NCBI GenBank assembly: GCA_913056225.1
Contig: CAJXMQ010000016.1
Coordinates: 1-14,062 of the forward strand
DNA from: an uncultured Micrococcales bacterium
GTDB taxonomy: Bacteria > Actinomycetota > Actinomycetes > Actinomycetales > Microbacteriaceae
DNA: 14,062 nucleotides
Reading direction: 5' to 3'
The notes under the pieces are model-generated. The model was not told where the DNA came from, did no database searches, and saw only the letters and a list, made by a program, of their open reading frames with translations. Made by a program: the position numbers and the translations under genes. Of the stretch, positions 1-7,600 are shown piece after piece (the stretch's first letter is position 1; each line of letters opens with the position of its first letter).

Positions 1-1191
1 CTCAACCACAGGGCGGTTATCAAGGTAGTCGGTGTCGGTGGCGGAGGAGTAAACGCCCTCAACCGCATGATTCAAGCCGGACTGAAAGGTGTTGAATTCG
101 TAGCAATCAACACTGACAGCCAAGCACTACTCATGAGTGACGCAGATGTGAAATTGGATATCGGGAGAGACATAACCAGGGGACTGGGTGCCGGAGCGGA
201 CCCCGAGGTTGGACGCAGAGCCGCGGAAGATCACGCCGACGAAATCGAAGTTGCGCTTCGTGGAAGTGACATGGTTTTTGTCACGGCCGGCGAAGGTGGC
301 GGCACGGGAACCGGAGCTGCTCCGGTGGTTGCGAAGATTTCAAAGCAGTTGGGCGCACTCACCGTTGGGGTTGTAACTAGACCGTTCAATTTTGAAGGAA
401 AGCGCAGGGCAGTTCAGGCCGAGGATGGAATCGAAGTCCTCAGAGGTGAAGTTGACACTCTGATTGTGGTTCCGAACCAGAGGTTACTGGAAATGACCAA
501 CAAGTCCATTAGCGCAGTGGAAGCATTCTTCACCGCGGATGACGTGTTGCGCGCTGGGGTTCAGGGGATCAGTGAGCTAATCATCATCCCAGGTCTAATT
601 AACCTTGATTTTGCGGATGTTAAGTCAGTCATGCAAAATGCTGGAAGCGCACTGATGGGAATCGGAACCGCAAAGGGCGAGGATAGAGCCATTAGAGCAA
701 GCGAGATAGCTGTTTCCTCTCCTCTGTTGGAAGCAAGCATCGAGGGAGCCCACGGCGTGCTGCTGTTGATTCAGGGAGCTAGCGATTTGGGTCTTCACGA
801 AATTGATGAGGCTGCACGACTGGTTCAGCAGGCCGTGAACCCAGAGGCGAACATCATATTCGGCGCGAACATCGATGACACTCTTGGCGACGAGGTCCGT
901 ATCACGGTTATAGCCGCCGGTTTTGACAGTCAACAGAGTTCCGCCAAAGAATTCAATCGAGCAATGGGGGCTGCGGCTTTGAGCTCGGTAGGTGCTGAAA
1001 TCATGAATGACCATGATGAGACAGAACAGGAACCTGCCCAGGATCAAGCTCAGGACATAGACCTAGAGCCAGTGGAGCTCGAAATCGAAGAGCCAGAGTT
1101 TGAGCAGTCCGAGCCTGAGAAGGAAAAAGTCAGCTCTAAGCGCGATGATTCTTGGGGCGATGACCTAGACATCCCTGATTTCTTGTCTTGA
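1..1191 (+). CDS. ftsZ: Cell division protein FtsZ, 5' end missing
   Basis: FtsZ is the tubulin-like GTPase that polymerises into the cytokinetic ring. The frame is open from base 1, and the bases before the first ATG (67) already encode conserved N-terminal sequence (AVIKVVGVGGGGVNALNR), so the gene starts a few codons upstream of the window. Seen: the GTP-binding signature GGGTGTG at 295-315; the T7 synergy-loop sequence NLDFAD at 601-618, which carries the catalytic acidic residues of the family; a variable linker rich in Glu, Asp and Gln at about 1000-1130; and the C-terminal peptide DDLDIPDFLS at 1159-1188, the usual docking site for SepF-type tethers. SepF is encoded two genes downstream. 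The TGA stop overlaps the TTG start of yggS by four bases. Identification is secure; only the true start is outside the window. Confidence 0.98.
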   Translation, partial: LNHRAVIKVVGVGGGGVNALNRMIQAGLKGVEFVAINTDSQALLMSDADVKLDIGRDITRGLGAGADPEVGRRAAEDHADEIEVALRGSDMVFVTAGEGGGTGTGAAPVVAKISKQLGALTVGVVTRPFNFEGKRRAVQAEDGIEVLRGEVDTLIVVPNQRLLEMTNKSISAVEAFFTADDVLRAGVQGISELIIIPGLINLDFADVKSVMQNAGSALMGIGTAKGEDRAIRASEIAVSSPLLEASIEGAHGVLLLIQGASDLGLHEIDEAARLVQQAVNPEANIIFGANIDDTLGDEVRITVIAAGFDSQQSSAKEFNRAMGAAALSSVGAEIMNDHDETEQEPAQDQAQDIDLEPVELEIEEPEFEQSEPEKEKVSSKRDDSWGDDLDIPDFLS

Positions 1192-1847
1192 ATCTCACTC
1201 AACGTCTAGCTGATGTCCATGCTCGCATCGATGCGAGTTCCAAGAAAGCTAATTTGCCTCAGCCAACATTGGTCGTGGTAACAAAAAACCATCCAGTTGA
1301 GCTAGTTGAGAATCTTTATGAACTAGGTGAGCGTGACTTTGGTGAAAATAAAGATCAGGAAGCCAGCGCGAAGTCGCAGGCTCTGAACACTCCAGAAGAT
1401 GACTATAGGTGGCATTTTGTGGGACAGCTTCAGTCAAACAAGGTTCGCTCGGTGATGCAGTATGCAAGCGTGCTGCACTCTCTGGATAGACAATCGCTTT
1501 TGAAAGAACTAGCTAAGCGCGAGGCTGAGCTCGACGTGTTCATCCAAATGAATCTCACTGATGATGAAAACAGAGGTGGGGTAAATCCTGGAGATTTACT
1601 GTCTTTTGCCGAGCAGGTATTGCAGATTCCAAGTTTGAATCTGATTGGCGTGATGGCAGTCGGTGGATTAGATGTAGAGCCTGAGAAAGAGTTTGAAAGG
1701 GTCGCACTAGCTAGTCAGAAGTTGCTCACGGTGGCCCCTGAAGCAAATAAGATTTCAGCTGGAATGAGTGCCGATTTCGAAAAAGCGATCGCCTACGGGG
1801 CGACACACCTAAGGATTGGCAGTCTAATTACTGGAAACAGTCACTGA
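1188..1847 (+). CDS. yggS: YggS/PLPBP family PLP homeostasis protein
   Basis: This small TIM-barrel protein binds pyridoxal phosphate without known enzymatic activity and buffers cellular PLP (YggS/YlmE/PLPBP family). The 219-residue length is normal. Seen: PLP lysine K33 in VVVTKNHP, GENKDQE, WHFVGQLQSNK, and the C-terminal phosphate-binding block GMSADFEKAIAYGATHLRIGS. The start is TTG at 1188, sharing TTGA with the ftsZ stop; no clear Shine-Dalgarno precedes it, so translation is probably coupled to ftsZ. A yggS homologue sits in the division cluster of many Gram-positive bacteria, but usually with a pgeF/ylmD gene before it, which is lacking here. A direct role in division is not established by the sequence. 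Confidence 0.95.
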   Translation: MNLTQRLADVHARIDASSKKANLPQPTLVVVTKNHPVELVENLYELGERDFGENKDQEASAKSQALNTPEDDYRWHFVGQLQSNKVRSVMQYASVLHSLDRQSLLKELAKREAELDVFIQMNLTDDENRGGVNPGDLLSFAEQVLQIPSLNLIGVMAVGGLDVEPEKEFERVALASQKLLTVAPEANKISAGMSADFEKAIAYGATHLRIGSLITGNSH

Positions 1848-1859
1848 AGCCAATAACCT
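1831..1859 (+). promoter_or_regulatory. Possible internal promoter for sepF
   Basis: A TAACCT hexamer (1854-1859) fits the actinobacterial TANNNT -10 pattern. It has a weak -35-like CTGGAA (1831-1836, three of six consensus matches) 17 bases upstream, overlapping the end of yggS. Predicted initiation near 1866 would give a short leader carrying the strong sepF Shine-Dalgarno. Such hexamers occur often by chance, so this is only a candidate. Confidence 0.2.
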
Positions 1860-1870
1860 TGTAGATGACC

Positions 1871-1876
1871 AGGAGG
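1871..1876 (+). promoter_or_regulatory. Strong Shine-Dalgarno of sepF
   Basis: AGGAGG lies four bases before the ATG at 1881. It is one of the best ribosome binding sites in the window, contrasting with the coupled start of yggS upstream, and suggests that sepF is translated independently at a good rate. Confidence 0.8.
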
Positions 1877-1880
1877 ACAA

Positions 1881-2282
1881 ATGGGTGCATGGGATAGCTT
1901 TATGGGATTTTTGGGCTTTTCGCAGTCTGATAATCAATCAAAGCCTGAACAAGTGACCTCCAGGCCCAAGCCGCAGCCCTCAAAACCTGTTAGAAAGTCC
2001 AGTGGTGATATGAACGATATCTACACAATCGAGGCTAAGGAATATGCTGACGCAAAGGACATCGCAGAGGTGTTCCGTCAGGGAGTTCCAGTGATTGTAA
2101 ACATAGGCGAGATGAGCGAAAGCGACGCCAAGCGTATTTTGGATTTCATGCTCGGTTTGAAGGCCGGTCTTGAGGGCCACCTAAAGCGGGTCACACCAAA
2201 GGTTTTTGTTCTAAGCCCAACCAACGTGAATGTGAATCACGGTGAAGAATCACCTGAGGGTGAAGAAGAGTTGCTTAGCTAA
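1881..2282 (+). CDS. sepF: SepF, FtsZ membrane tether
   Basis: SepF anchors and organises FtsZ polymers at the membrane and is essential in actinobacteria that lack FtsA. At 133 residues it shows the family layout: an N-terminal stretch MGAWDSFMGFLGF that can form a membrane-binding amphipathic helix (1-14), a Pro/Lys/Ser-rich linker (about 20-42), and a DUF552 core (about 46-120) with the conserved VPVIVNIGEMSESDAKRILDFMLGL segment region and the VFVLSP strand. It ends in a short acidic tail. The start at 1881 is fixed by the AGGAGG site. Its partner ftsZ is two genes upstream, and the stop TAA abuts the ATG of yggT directly, indicating a shared transcript. Confidence 0.96.
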   Translation: MGAWDSFMGFLGFSQSDNQSKPEQVTSRPKPQPSKPVRKSSGDMNDIYTIEAKEYADAKDIAEVFRQGVPVIVNIGEMSESDAKRILDFMLGLKAGLEGHLKRVTPKVFVLSPTNVNVNHGEESPEGEEELLS

Positions 2283-2573
2283 ATGGATCTAATCATTGGC
2301 CTGTTGATTCTGGCACTCGACCTTTACTGGTGGGTGCTGATCATTCGACTGATCGCTGATTTGGTCATGAGTTTCTCCAGGGGATGGAGGCCATCGGGCA
2401 TTTTGGTTCCAATATTCGAAGTTGTTTATACACTTACCGACCCTCCACTTAGATTTATTCGAAGGTTTTTGCCTCCACTACGGATTGGTGGAATCTCACT
2501 GGACTTCGCCTTCATCGTGGTCTTGATCGGAATTTCCATCTTGCAGTCAATACTTACTGGTTTCTTATTTTGA
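2283..2573 (+). CDS. yggT: YggT/YlmG family small membrane protein
   Basis: A 96-residue integral membrane protein of the YggT family (YlmG in Gram-positives), conserved beside sepF and implicated in division-site or membrane organisation in several lineages; its biochemical activity is unknown. Two hydrophobic segments are visible (about residues 3-30 and 73-96), separated by a basic stretch with the family-typical TDPPLRFIRRFLPP (about 51-65). The ATG follows the sepF stop with no spacing; the purine-rich end of sepF (GAAGAAG) could act as a weak ribosome binding site, or translation may be coupled. It is the last gene before a 45-base gap and divIVA. Confidence 0.93.
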   Translation: MDLIIGLLILALDLYWWVLIIRLIADLVMSFSRGWRPSGILVPIFEVVYTLTDPPLRFIRRFLPPLRIGGISLDFAFIVVLIGISILQSILTGFLF

Positions 2574-2589
2574 AATAAACTTCTAAACT
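2561..2589 (+). promoter_or_regulatory. Possible promoter for divIVA
   Basis: In the yggT-divIVA gap, TAAACT (2584-2589) matches four of six -10 consensus bases and fits TANNNT. The sequence 17 bases upstream, TTTCTT (2561-2566), is a poor -35. Initiation near 2596 would give a leader of about 23 bases that includes the AGAGGG ribosome binding site before the ATG at 2619. The gap is AT-rich. It is a candidate only; read-through from yggT is equally possible. Confidence 0.27.
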
Positions 2590-2618
2590 GATGGTTTGAG
2601 TTTTTTAGAGAGGGTTTT

Positions 2619-3161
2619 ATGTCTTTGACACCCGAAGATGTAGTAAGCAAGCGTTTTACCACCACTCGTTTTCGCGATGGTTATGACCAGGACGAGGTGG
2701 ATGATTTTCTTGACGAGGTTGTCGAGGAGATGCGCAGGCTTAGCAAAGAGAACGAAGAGCTAAAGTCTGGCGGTGCGGTTGCAACCCCAATGCCTGAATA
2801 CACACCTCCTAAGGTTCAGCTTCCAGATTCGGACGAATCTCCCGAGGAGTCCAGCCACAACCTGTTGGCACTAGCCAGGAAGCTGCATGAGCAGCACGTG
2901 ACCGAGGGTGTTACTAAGCGAGATGAGTTAGTCAGCGAGGGTCAAGAGACTGCAAACAGATTGGTTCGTGAAGCAGAGGGACAGGTTCGTCAGGAACTAG
3001 CCAAGCTTGAAACGGATCGCAGTGCTATCGAATCAGAGATTCGTGAGTTGAAAGAATTCGAAACTCGTTATCGCAGAGAACTCAGGGAATACATTGAAGG
3101 CCAGCTGTCAACCCTAGAGGTCAACAACATTTCGCAGCCCGATAATGCAGACCAGGAATAA
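2619..3161 (+). CDS. divIVA: DivIVA/Wag31 polar growth scaffold
   Basis: DivIVA (Wag31) marks curved membranes at poles and septa and directs polar peptidoglycan synthesis in actinobacteria. The N-terminal DivIVA domain is unmistakable: MSLTPEDVVSKRF, then GYDQDEVDDFLDEVV and a coiled-coil start (EEMRRLSKENEELK, about residues 35-50). A Pro-rich linker (about 55-85) and a long charged coiled coil (about 90-170) follow. At 180 residues it is clearly shorter than mycobacterial Wag31 (about 260), mainly because of a short linker and tail. The start is supported by AGAGGG five bases upstream. The last 17 bases overlap the start of lspA in another frame. Confidence 0.95.
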   Translation: MSLTPEDVVSKRFTTTRFRDGYDQDEVDDFLDEVVEEMRRLSKENEELKSGGAVATPMPEYTPPKVQLPDSDESPEESSHNLLALARKLHEQHVTEGVTKRDELVSEGQETANRLVREAEGQVRQELAKLETDRSAIESEIRELKEFETRYRRELREYIEGQLSTLEVNNISQPDNADQE

Positions 3162-3627
3162 GACTTATTTAGTTCTAGGAGTCGCTACATTTTTGGTCTT
3201 TTTAGACCAACTATCGAAATTTGCTATTGAGTCATCGCTGTCCGCTGGTGAGTCGGTTCGGGTTGTGGGCGATGTTTTGCGATTCACACTTGTCTACAAT
3301 GACGCGGCTGCTCTCTCCTTGGGCGTTGGCGTCACATGGCCAATCACGCTCATAAGCTCAATAGCCGTATTGGCACTGATCTGGTTCGGGCCGAGATCAA
3401 AAACCACTGTGTGGCTTTGGGTTTCTGCGCTGATTTTAGGTGGAGCAACAGGAAATCTAATTGACCGATTGTTTCGAGAGCCATCTTTTGCTAACGGTCA
3501 CGTTGTTGATTTCATAGACGTCTCATTCAACTTTGCTATTTTCAATGTTGCTGATGTGTTTATTGTCATGGGTGTAATCCTGGGGCTTTATAGAACATTC
3601 AGAGGCGATGAGCTGGGTGGCCGGTGA
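3145..3627 (+). CDS. lspA: Lipoprotein signal peptidase II, LspA
   Basis: LspA is the membrane aspartyl protease that removes the signal peptide from diacylated prolipoproteins. The 160-residue protein has four predicted transmembrane segments (about 7-24, 66-82, 89-106 and 128-149), an N-terminal DQLSK motif, and both catalytic aspartates: D107 in GNLIDR and D137 in FNVADV. The conserved loop normally read as NxGAAFS is NDAAALS here (residues 52-58), an unusual variant. The ATG at 3145 lies inside divIVA with no evident Shine-Dalgarno. A later TTG start at codon 17 would remove most of the first membrane segment, so 3145 is preferred, with translation probably coupled to divIVA. The stop overlaps the GTG of rluD. 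Confidence 0.94.
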   Translation: MQTRNKTYLVLGVATFLVFLDQLSKFAIESSLSAGESVRVVGDVLRFTLVYNDAAALSLGVGVTWPITLISSIAVLALIWFGPRSKTTVWLWVSALILGGATGNLIDRLFREPSFANGHVVDFIDVSFNFAIFNVADVFIVMGVILGLYRTFRGDELGGR

Positions 3628-4553
3628 GTATTTTCACCGTTCCTGAAGAACTGATTGGTCAGCGCGCCGACAGTGGTCTTTCAAAAATCAGTGGCATGTC
3701 CCGAGCCAAACTTGCTGAAGCAATCGAATCGGGAGAAGTTTTCATTGCAGGAAAACAAGCAACTAAATCTCAGAAGCTATTAGCGGGGCAATTGGTTGAG
3801 ATAAACATTAGTGAGCAAAAACCCATCGAGCTCAAACCAGTTACTGATTCAAGACTAAAAGTCGTTTTTGAAGACGAGGCAATAGTAGTCGTTGATAAAC
3901 CAGCAGGAGTCGTCTCTCACCCAACCGTTGGCTTTGTTGGTCCGAGTGTCCCTGAAATCTTGCTGGGATTGGGAATTGAATTGTCAACCAGCGGAGCGAG
4001 CGAGCGCCAAGGAGTTGTTCAAAGACTAGACGTTGGTACCAGTGGTTTGATGACCTTGGCCAAAAACGAAAAGAGTTATTCCGTTCTAAAGCAAATGTTT
4101 CGAGATCGAGAGGTGAAAAAGACCTACCATGCGATAGTGCAGGGGCATCTTGATCCTCCCAGCGGAACCATTGACTCACCGATTGGTCGTTCCACAAAGC
4201 ACGAATACAAATTCCGAGTTGCCGCAGATGGGAAGCCATCTGTCACCCATTACGACACTCTTGAGGTCTTTCCCGGTGCCACACTGGTGAGTGTTGGCCT
4301 GGAAACAGGAAGAACCCACCAAATCAGGGTGCACTTCGATGCCTTTCGTCATCCACTGGTGGGTGATGACCTGTATGGCGCCAATCCCAAAATTGCAGCC
4401 AAGTTGGGTCTGGATAGACAATGGTTGCACGCAGTGGGGTTGAGCTTCCGTCATCCACTAAGCGGAGATCTGGTTAGTTTTGAAAGTGCTTACCCAAAGG
4501 ATTTAGAGTCTTCATTAGAGGTATTGCGCTCTGGCGGAATTACTTTTGATTAG
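3624..4553 (+). CDS. rluD: RluA/RluD family 23S rRNA pseudouridine synthase
   Basis: This enzyme isomerises uridine to pseudouridine in RNA, most likely 23S rRNA positions in the helix 69 region if it is a true RluD orthologue. The 309 residues contain an N-terminal S4 RNA-binding domain (about 1-62; SRAKLAEAIESGEVFIAG), then the catalytic domain with DKPAGVVSHP (91-100), the active-site motif QRLDVGTSGLM with catalytic D136, and GRTHQIRVHF (229-238). The GTG start shares GTGA with the lspA stop. The RluA-type family is certain; the exact target base cannot be read from sequence. The pairing with lspA is a long-standing gene neighbourhood in many bacteria. Confidence 0.9.
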   Translation: MSIFTVPEELIGQRADSGLSKISGMSRAKLAEAIESGEVFIAGKQATKSQKLLAGQLVEINISEQKPIELKPVTDSRLKVVFEDEAIVVVDKPAGVVSHPTVGFVGPSVPEILLGLGIELSTSGASERQGVVQRLDVGTSGLMTLAKNEKSYSVLKQMFRDREVKKTYHAIVQGHLDPPSGTIDSPIGRSTKHEYKFRVAADGKPSVTHYDTLEVFPGATLVSVGLETGRTHQIRVHFDAFRHPLVGDDLYGANPKIAAKLGLDRQWLHAVGLSFRHPLSGDLVSFESAYPKDLESSLEVLRSGGITFD

Positions 4554-4567
4554 TTTGGGCGTGGAAG

Positions 4568-4596
4568 CTCACAGCAAAAACAATCTGGCCTAAATT
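4568..4596 (+). promoter_or_regulatory. Likely promoter for dnaE
   Basis: In the 65-base gap after rluD, CTCACA (4568-4573) matches four of six -35 bases. It is followed after exactly 17 bases by TAAATT (4591-4596), which matches four of six -10 bases and the TANNNT pattern. Predicted initiation near 4603 gives a leader of about 16 bases with the dnaE Shine-Dalgarno. This is the best paired promoter match seen for a plus-strand gene here. Confidence 0.45.
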
Positions 4597-4609
4597 AGTA
4601 AAACGAATT

Positions 4610-4614
4610 GGAGG
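4610..4614 (+). promoter_or_regulatory. Shine-Dalgarno of dnaE
   Basis: GGAGG lies four bases before GTG (4619). The spacing is short, but it supports this GTG start, and the protein begins exactly where the PHP-domain N-terminus of DnaE is expected. Confidence 0.7.
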
Positions 4615-4618
4615 TGAA

Positions 4619-7600
4619 GTGAGCAAAGATAATTTTGTCCATCTTCACTGCCATACCGAGTATTCGATGTTGGACGGTGCAGCTCGCATTGGTGAGCTTG
4701 TAAACAAGGCAGCTGAGCAAAAAATGCCAGCGATTGCCATAACCGACCACGGAAATAATTTTGGCGCCTACGAATTTTGGAAGCAGTCAACCGCTGCTGG
4801 AATCAAGCCAATCATTGGCCTTGAGGCGTATATGACGCCTGGCACGGGTAGTCGCAAGGAAAAGACTCGTGTGAAGTGGGCTGACGGTGGCCAGGATGAT
4901 GTTTCTGCCAGCGGTGCCTACACGCACATGACTTTGCTCAGCACCGATAACGCCACAATGCAGAATCTATTCCGCATGAGTTCACAGGCGTCGCTAGATG
5001 GGTTTTATTTCAAACCAAGAATTGACATGGACCTGATAAATCAGTTCGGCAAAGGGCTGATTGGCACCAGTGGCTGCGCCAGCGGAGAGGTGCAGACAAG
5101 GCTTAGGTTGGGTCAGTACCAAGAGGCTCGTGATGCTGCAGCCAGAATGCGTGATGCCTTGGGGAAAGAAAATTACTTCATTGAAATCATGGACCATGGC
5201 ATTGATATCGAGCAAAGAGTTATGCCAGAGCTTTTAAAGCTTGCAAAAGATTTAGACATACCGCTTCTTGCAACCAATGATCTCCACTACACATCGAAAA
5301 AAGATTCTGAGGCCCACGATGCTCTGCTCAGCGTTCAGTCAGGATCAAACATCTATGACCCCAATCGTTTCAAGTTTGACTCGCAGGAGTTCTACCTGAA
5401 GTCAGCCGCTGAGATGCGAGATCTGTTCAGTGATTACCCAGAGGCTTGCGACAACACCTTGCTGGTGGCCGAAAGGTGTGAGGTAAGTTTTGAAAAACGT
5501 GATCTCATGCCGAGGTTCCCAACTCCGGATGACGAAACTGAAGCCAGCTGGTTTGAAAAAGAAGTTTGGAAGGGCATGAATGCCCGTTATCACGGACTAA
5601 TTCCTGAGGATGCAAGAAAACAAGCTGAGTATGAAATTGACGTGATCCTCAATATGGGTTTTCCAGGTTATTTCTTGGTTGTTGCAGACTTCATCGGCTG
5701 GGCCAGAGAGCAAAAAATCAGAGTTGGTCCAGGTCGTGGAAGTGCAGCAGCTTCAATTGTTTCCTATGCGCTTGGAATTACAGAGCTGGACCCCATCGAG
5801 CACGATTTGATCTTTGAGCGCTTTCTAAATCCAGAACGTGTGAGCATGCCTGATATCGATGTTGATTTTGACGACCGTCGAAGGCCAGAGGTCATTCGCT
5901 ACGTGACGGAGAAATACGGTGCTGATCGAGTTGCGCAGATTGTCACCTATGGAACCATCAAGGCAAAGCAAGCCCTGAAAGATGCAGCAAGAGTCATGGC
6001 AATGCCATATTCTGCGGGGGAGAAGTTGACAAAAGCCATGCCGCCAATGGTTCTGGGTCGGGATGCAAACCTGGACGACACCCACAACAAAGACAGCGAA
6101 CGTTACAGCGAGGCAGCTGAGTTTAGAGAGCTAGTTGAAACCGATGAGGATTCCAAGAAAATATTTGAACTTGCCAAGGGTCTTGAGTCTCTAAAGCGAC
6201 AATGGGGTGTTCACGCGGCAGGTGTAATCATGTCCGCAGTTCCACTCACTGATGCAATTCCAATCATGAAGCGTGAAGACGACGGCGCAATCATCACCCA
6301 GTTTGATCAGCCACCGTGTGAAGAACTTGGCCTTTTGAAGATGGACTTTCTAGGTCTTAGAAACCTCACGGTGATTGATGATGCTTTGGAAAACATCAAG
6401 CGAAATCGGGATGTTGAAGTTGTTTTGGAACAGCTGGACATGAACAGCGACGACAAAACCTATCAACTGCTATCGCGAGGCGACACACTGGGCGTGTTTC
6501 AGCTTGATAGCGACAACATGCGAAGTCTTCTGAGACTTTTGAAACCAAGTGAATTTGAACACATTTCGGCTGTTGGTGCTCTTTATAGGCCAGGTCCGAT
6601 GGGTATGAATTCACACACCAACTATGCCCAGCGAAAAAACGGCTTGCAGCAGCCGGAGAGTATTCACCCAGAGCTTGAGAAGCCACTGGAAGAGATCCTG
6701 GGTCCGACCTATGGATTAATTGTTTATCAGGAGCAGGTGATGGCGGTTGCCCAAAAGGTTGCCGGTTACACCTTGGGTCAAGCGGATTTGTTGCGACGAG
6801 CCATGGGTAAGAAAAAACCTGAGGAGCTGGCAAAGCAGTTTGTTGGATTTAGCGACGGCATGAAGGCAAAAGGGTTCTCTGAGGCAGCCATCAAAGCTCT
6901 CTGGGACACTTTGCTACCCTTCGCTGACTATGCCTTCAATAAGGCGCACAGCGCCGGTTACGGGGTACTGAGCTTCTGGACTGCTTACCTTAAGGCAAAT
7001 TACCCTGCCGAATACATGGCAGCACTGCTGACCAGCATCGGCGATTCTAAAGACCGTTTGGCAATCTATCTGAATGAGTGTCGAAGAATGGGCATCAAGG
7101 TTTTGGCACCTGATGTGAATGAGTCAATTGGAGTGTTTGCCGCCGCCGGTGAGGATATTCGCTTTGGACTGGGAGCTATTCGCAATGTTGGAAAAAACGT
7201 TGTTTCGGCAATCATCGACGCCAGAGAGAAAAAAGGCAACTTCACTGATTTCAACGACTTCATTTCAAAGGTCAATGCTCAGGCCTGCACCAAGCGCGTT
7301 GTTGAAGCTCTAATCAAAGCGGGAGCCTTTGATTCCATGGGGCACAACCGACGCGCACTATTGGCTATTCATGAAAGTGCTGTGGAGGCAGCCAGCGTGA
7401 CCAAGAAAAACGAATCGCTCGGCCAGGTTGATTTGTTTGCCTCACTGGATGAGGACACCACCAGTATTGTTATCCCCGATCTGCCCGAGTGGACCAAGCG
7501 TGACAAGTTGGCGCATGAGCGGGAGATGCTAGGACTTTACGTGAGCGATCACCCGCTTAGTGGGCAAGAGGCAATCTTGGGTAGAAACAGCGACTCCAGT

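Noticed and set aside
625..1047. Minus-strand 140-residue reading frame opposite ftsZ
   Set aside because: No recognisable domain and antisense to conserved FtsZ sequence; a shadow frame.
2583..2608. AT-rich imperfect inverted repeat CTAAACT ... AGTTTTTTAG before divIVA, resembling a terminator
   Set aside because: The stem has one or two GC pairs and a large loop, and overlaps the -10 candidate; too weak to call.
6396..6833. Minus-strand 145-residue reading frame inside dnaE
   Set aside because: Proline- and cysteine-rich low-coherence translation, antisense to the DnaE polymerase core; a shadow frame.
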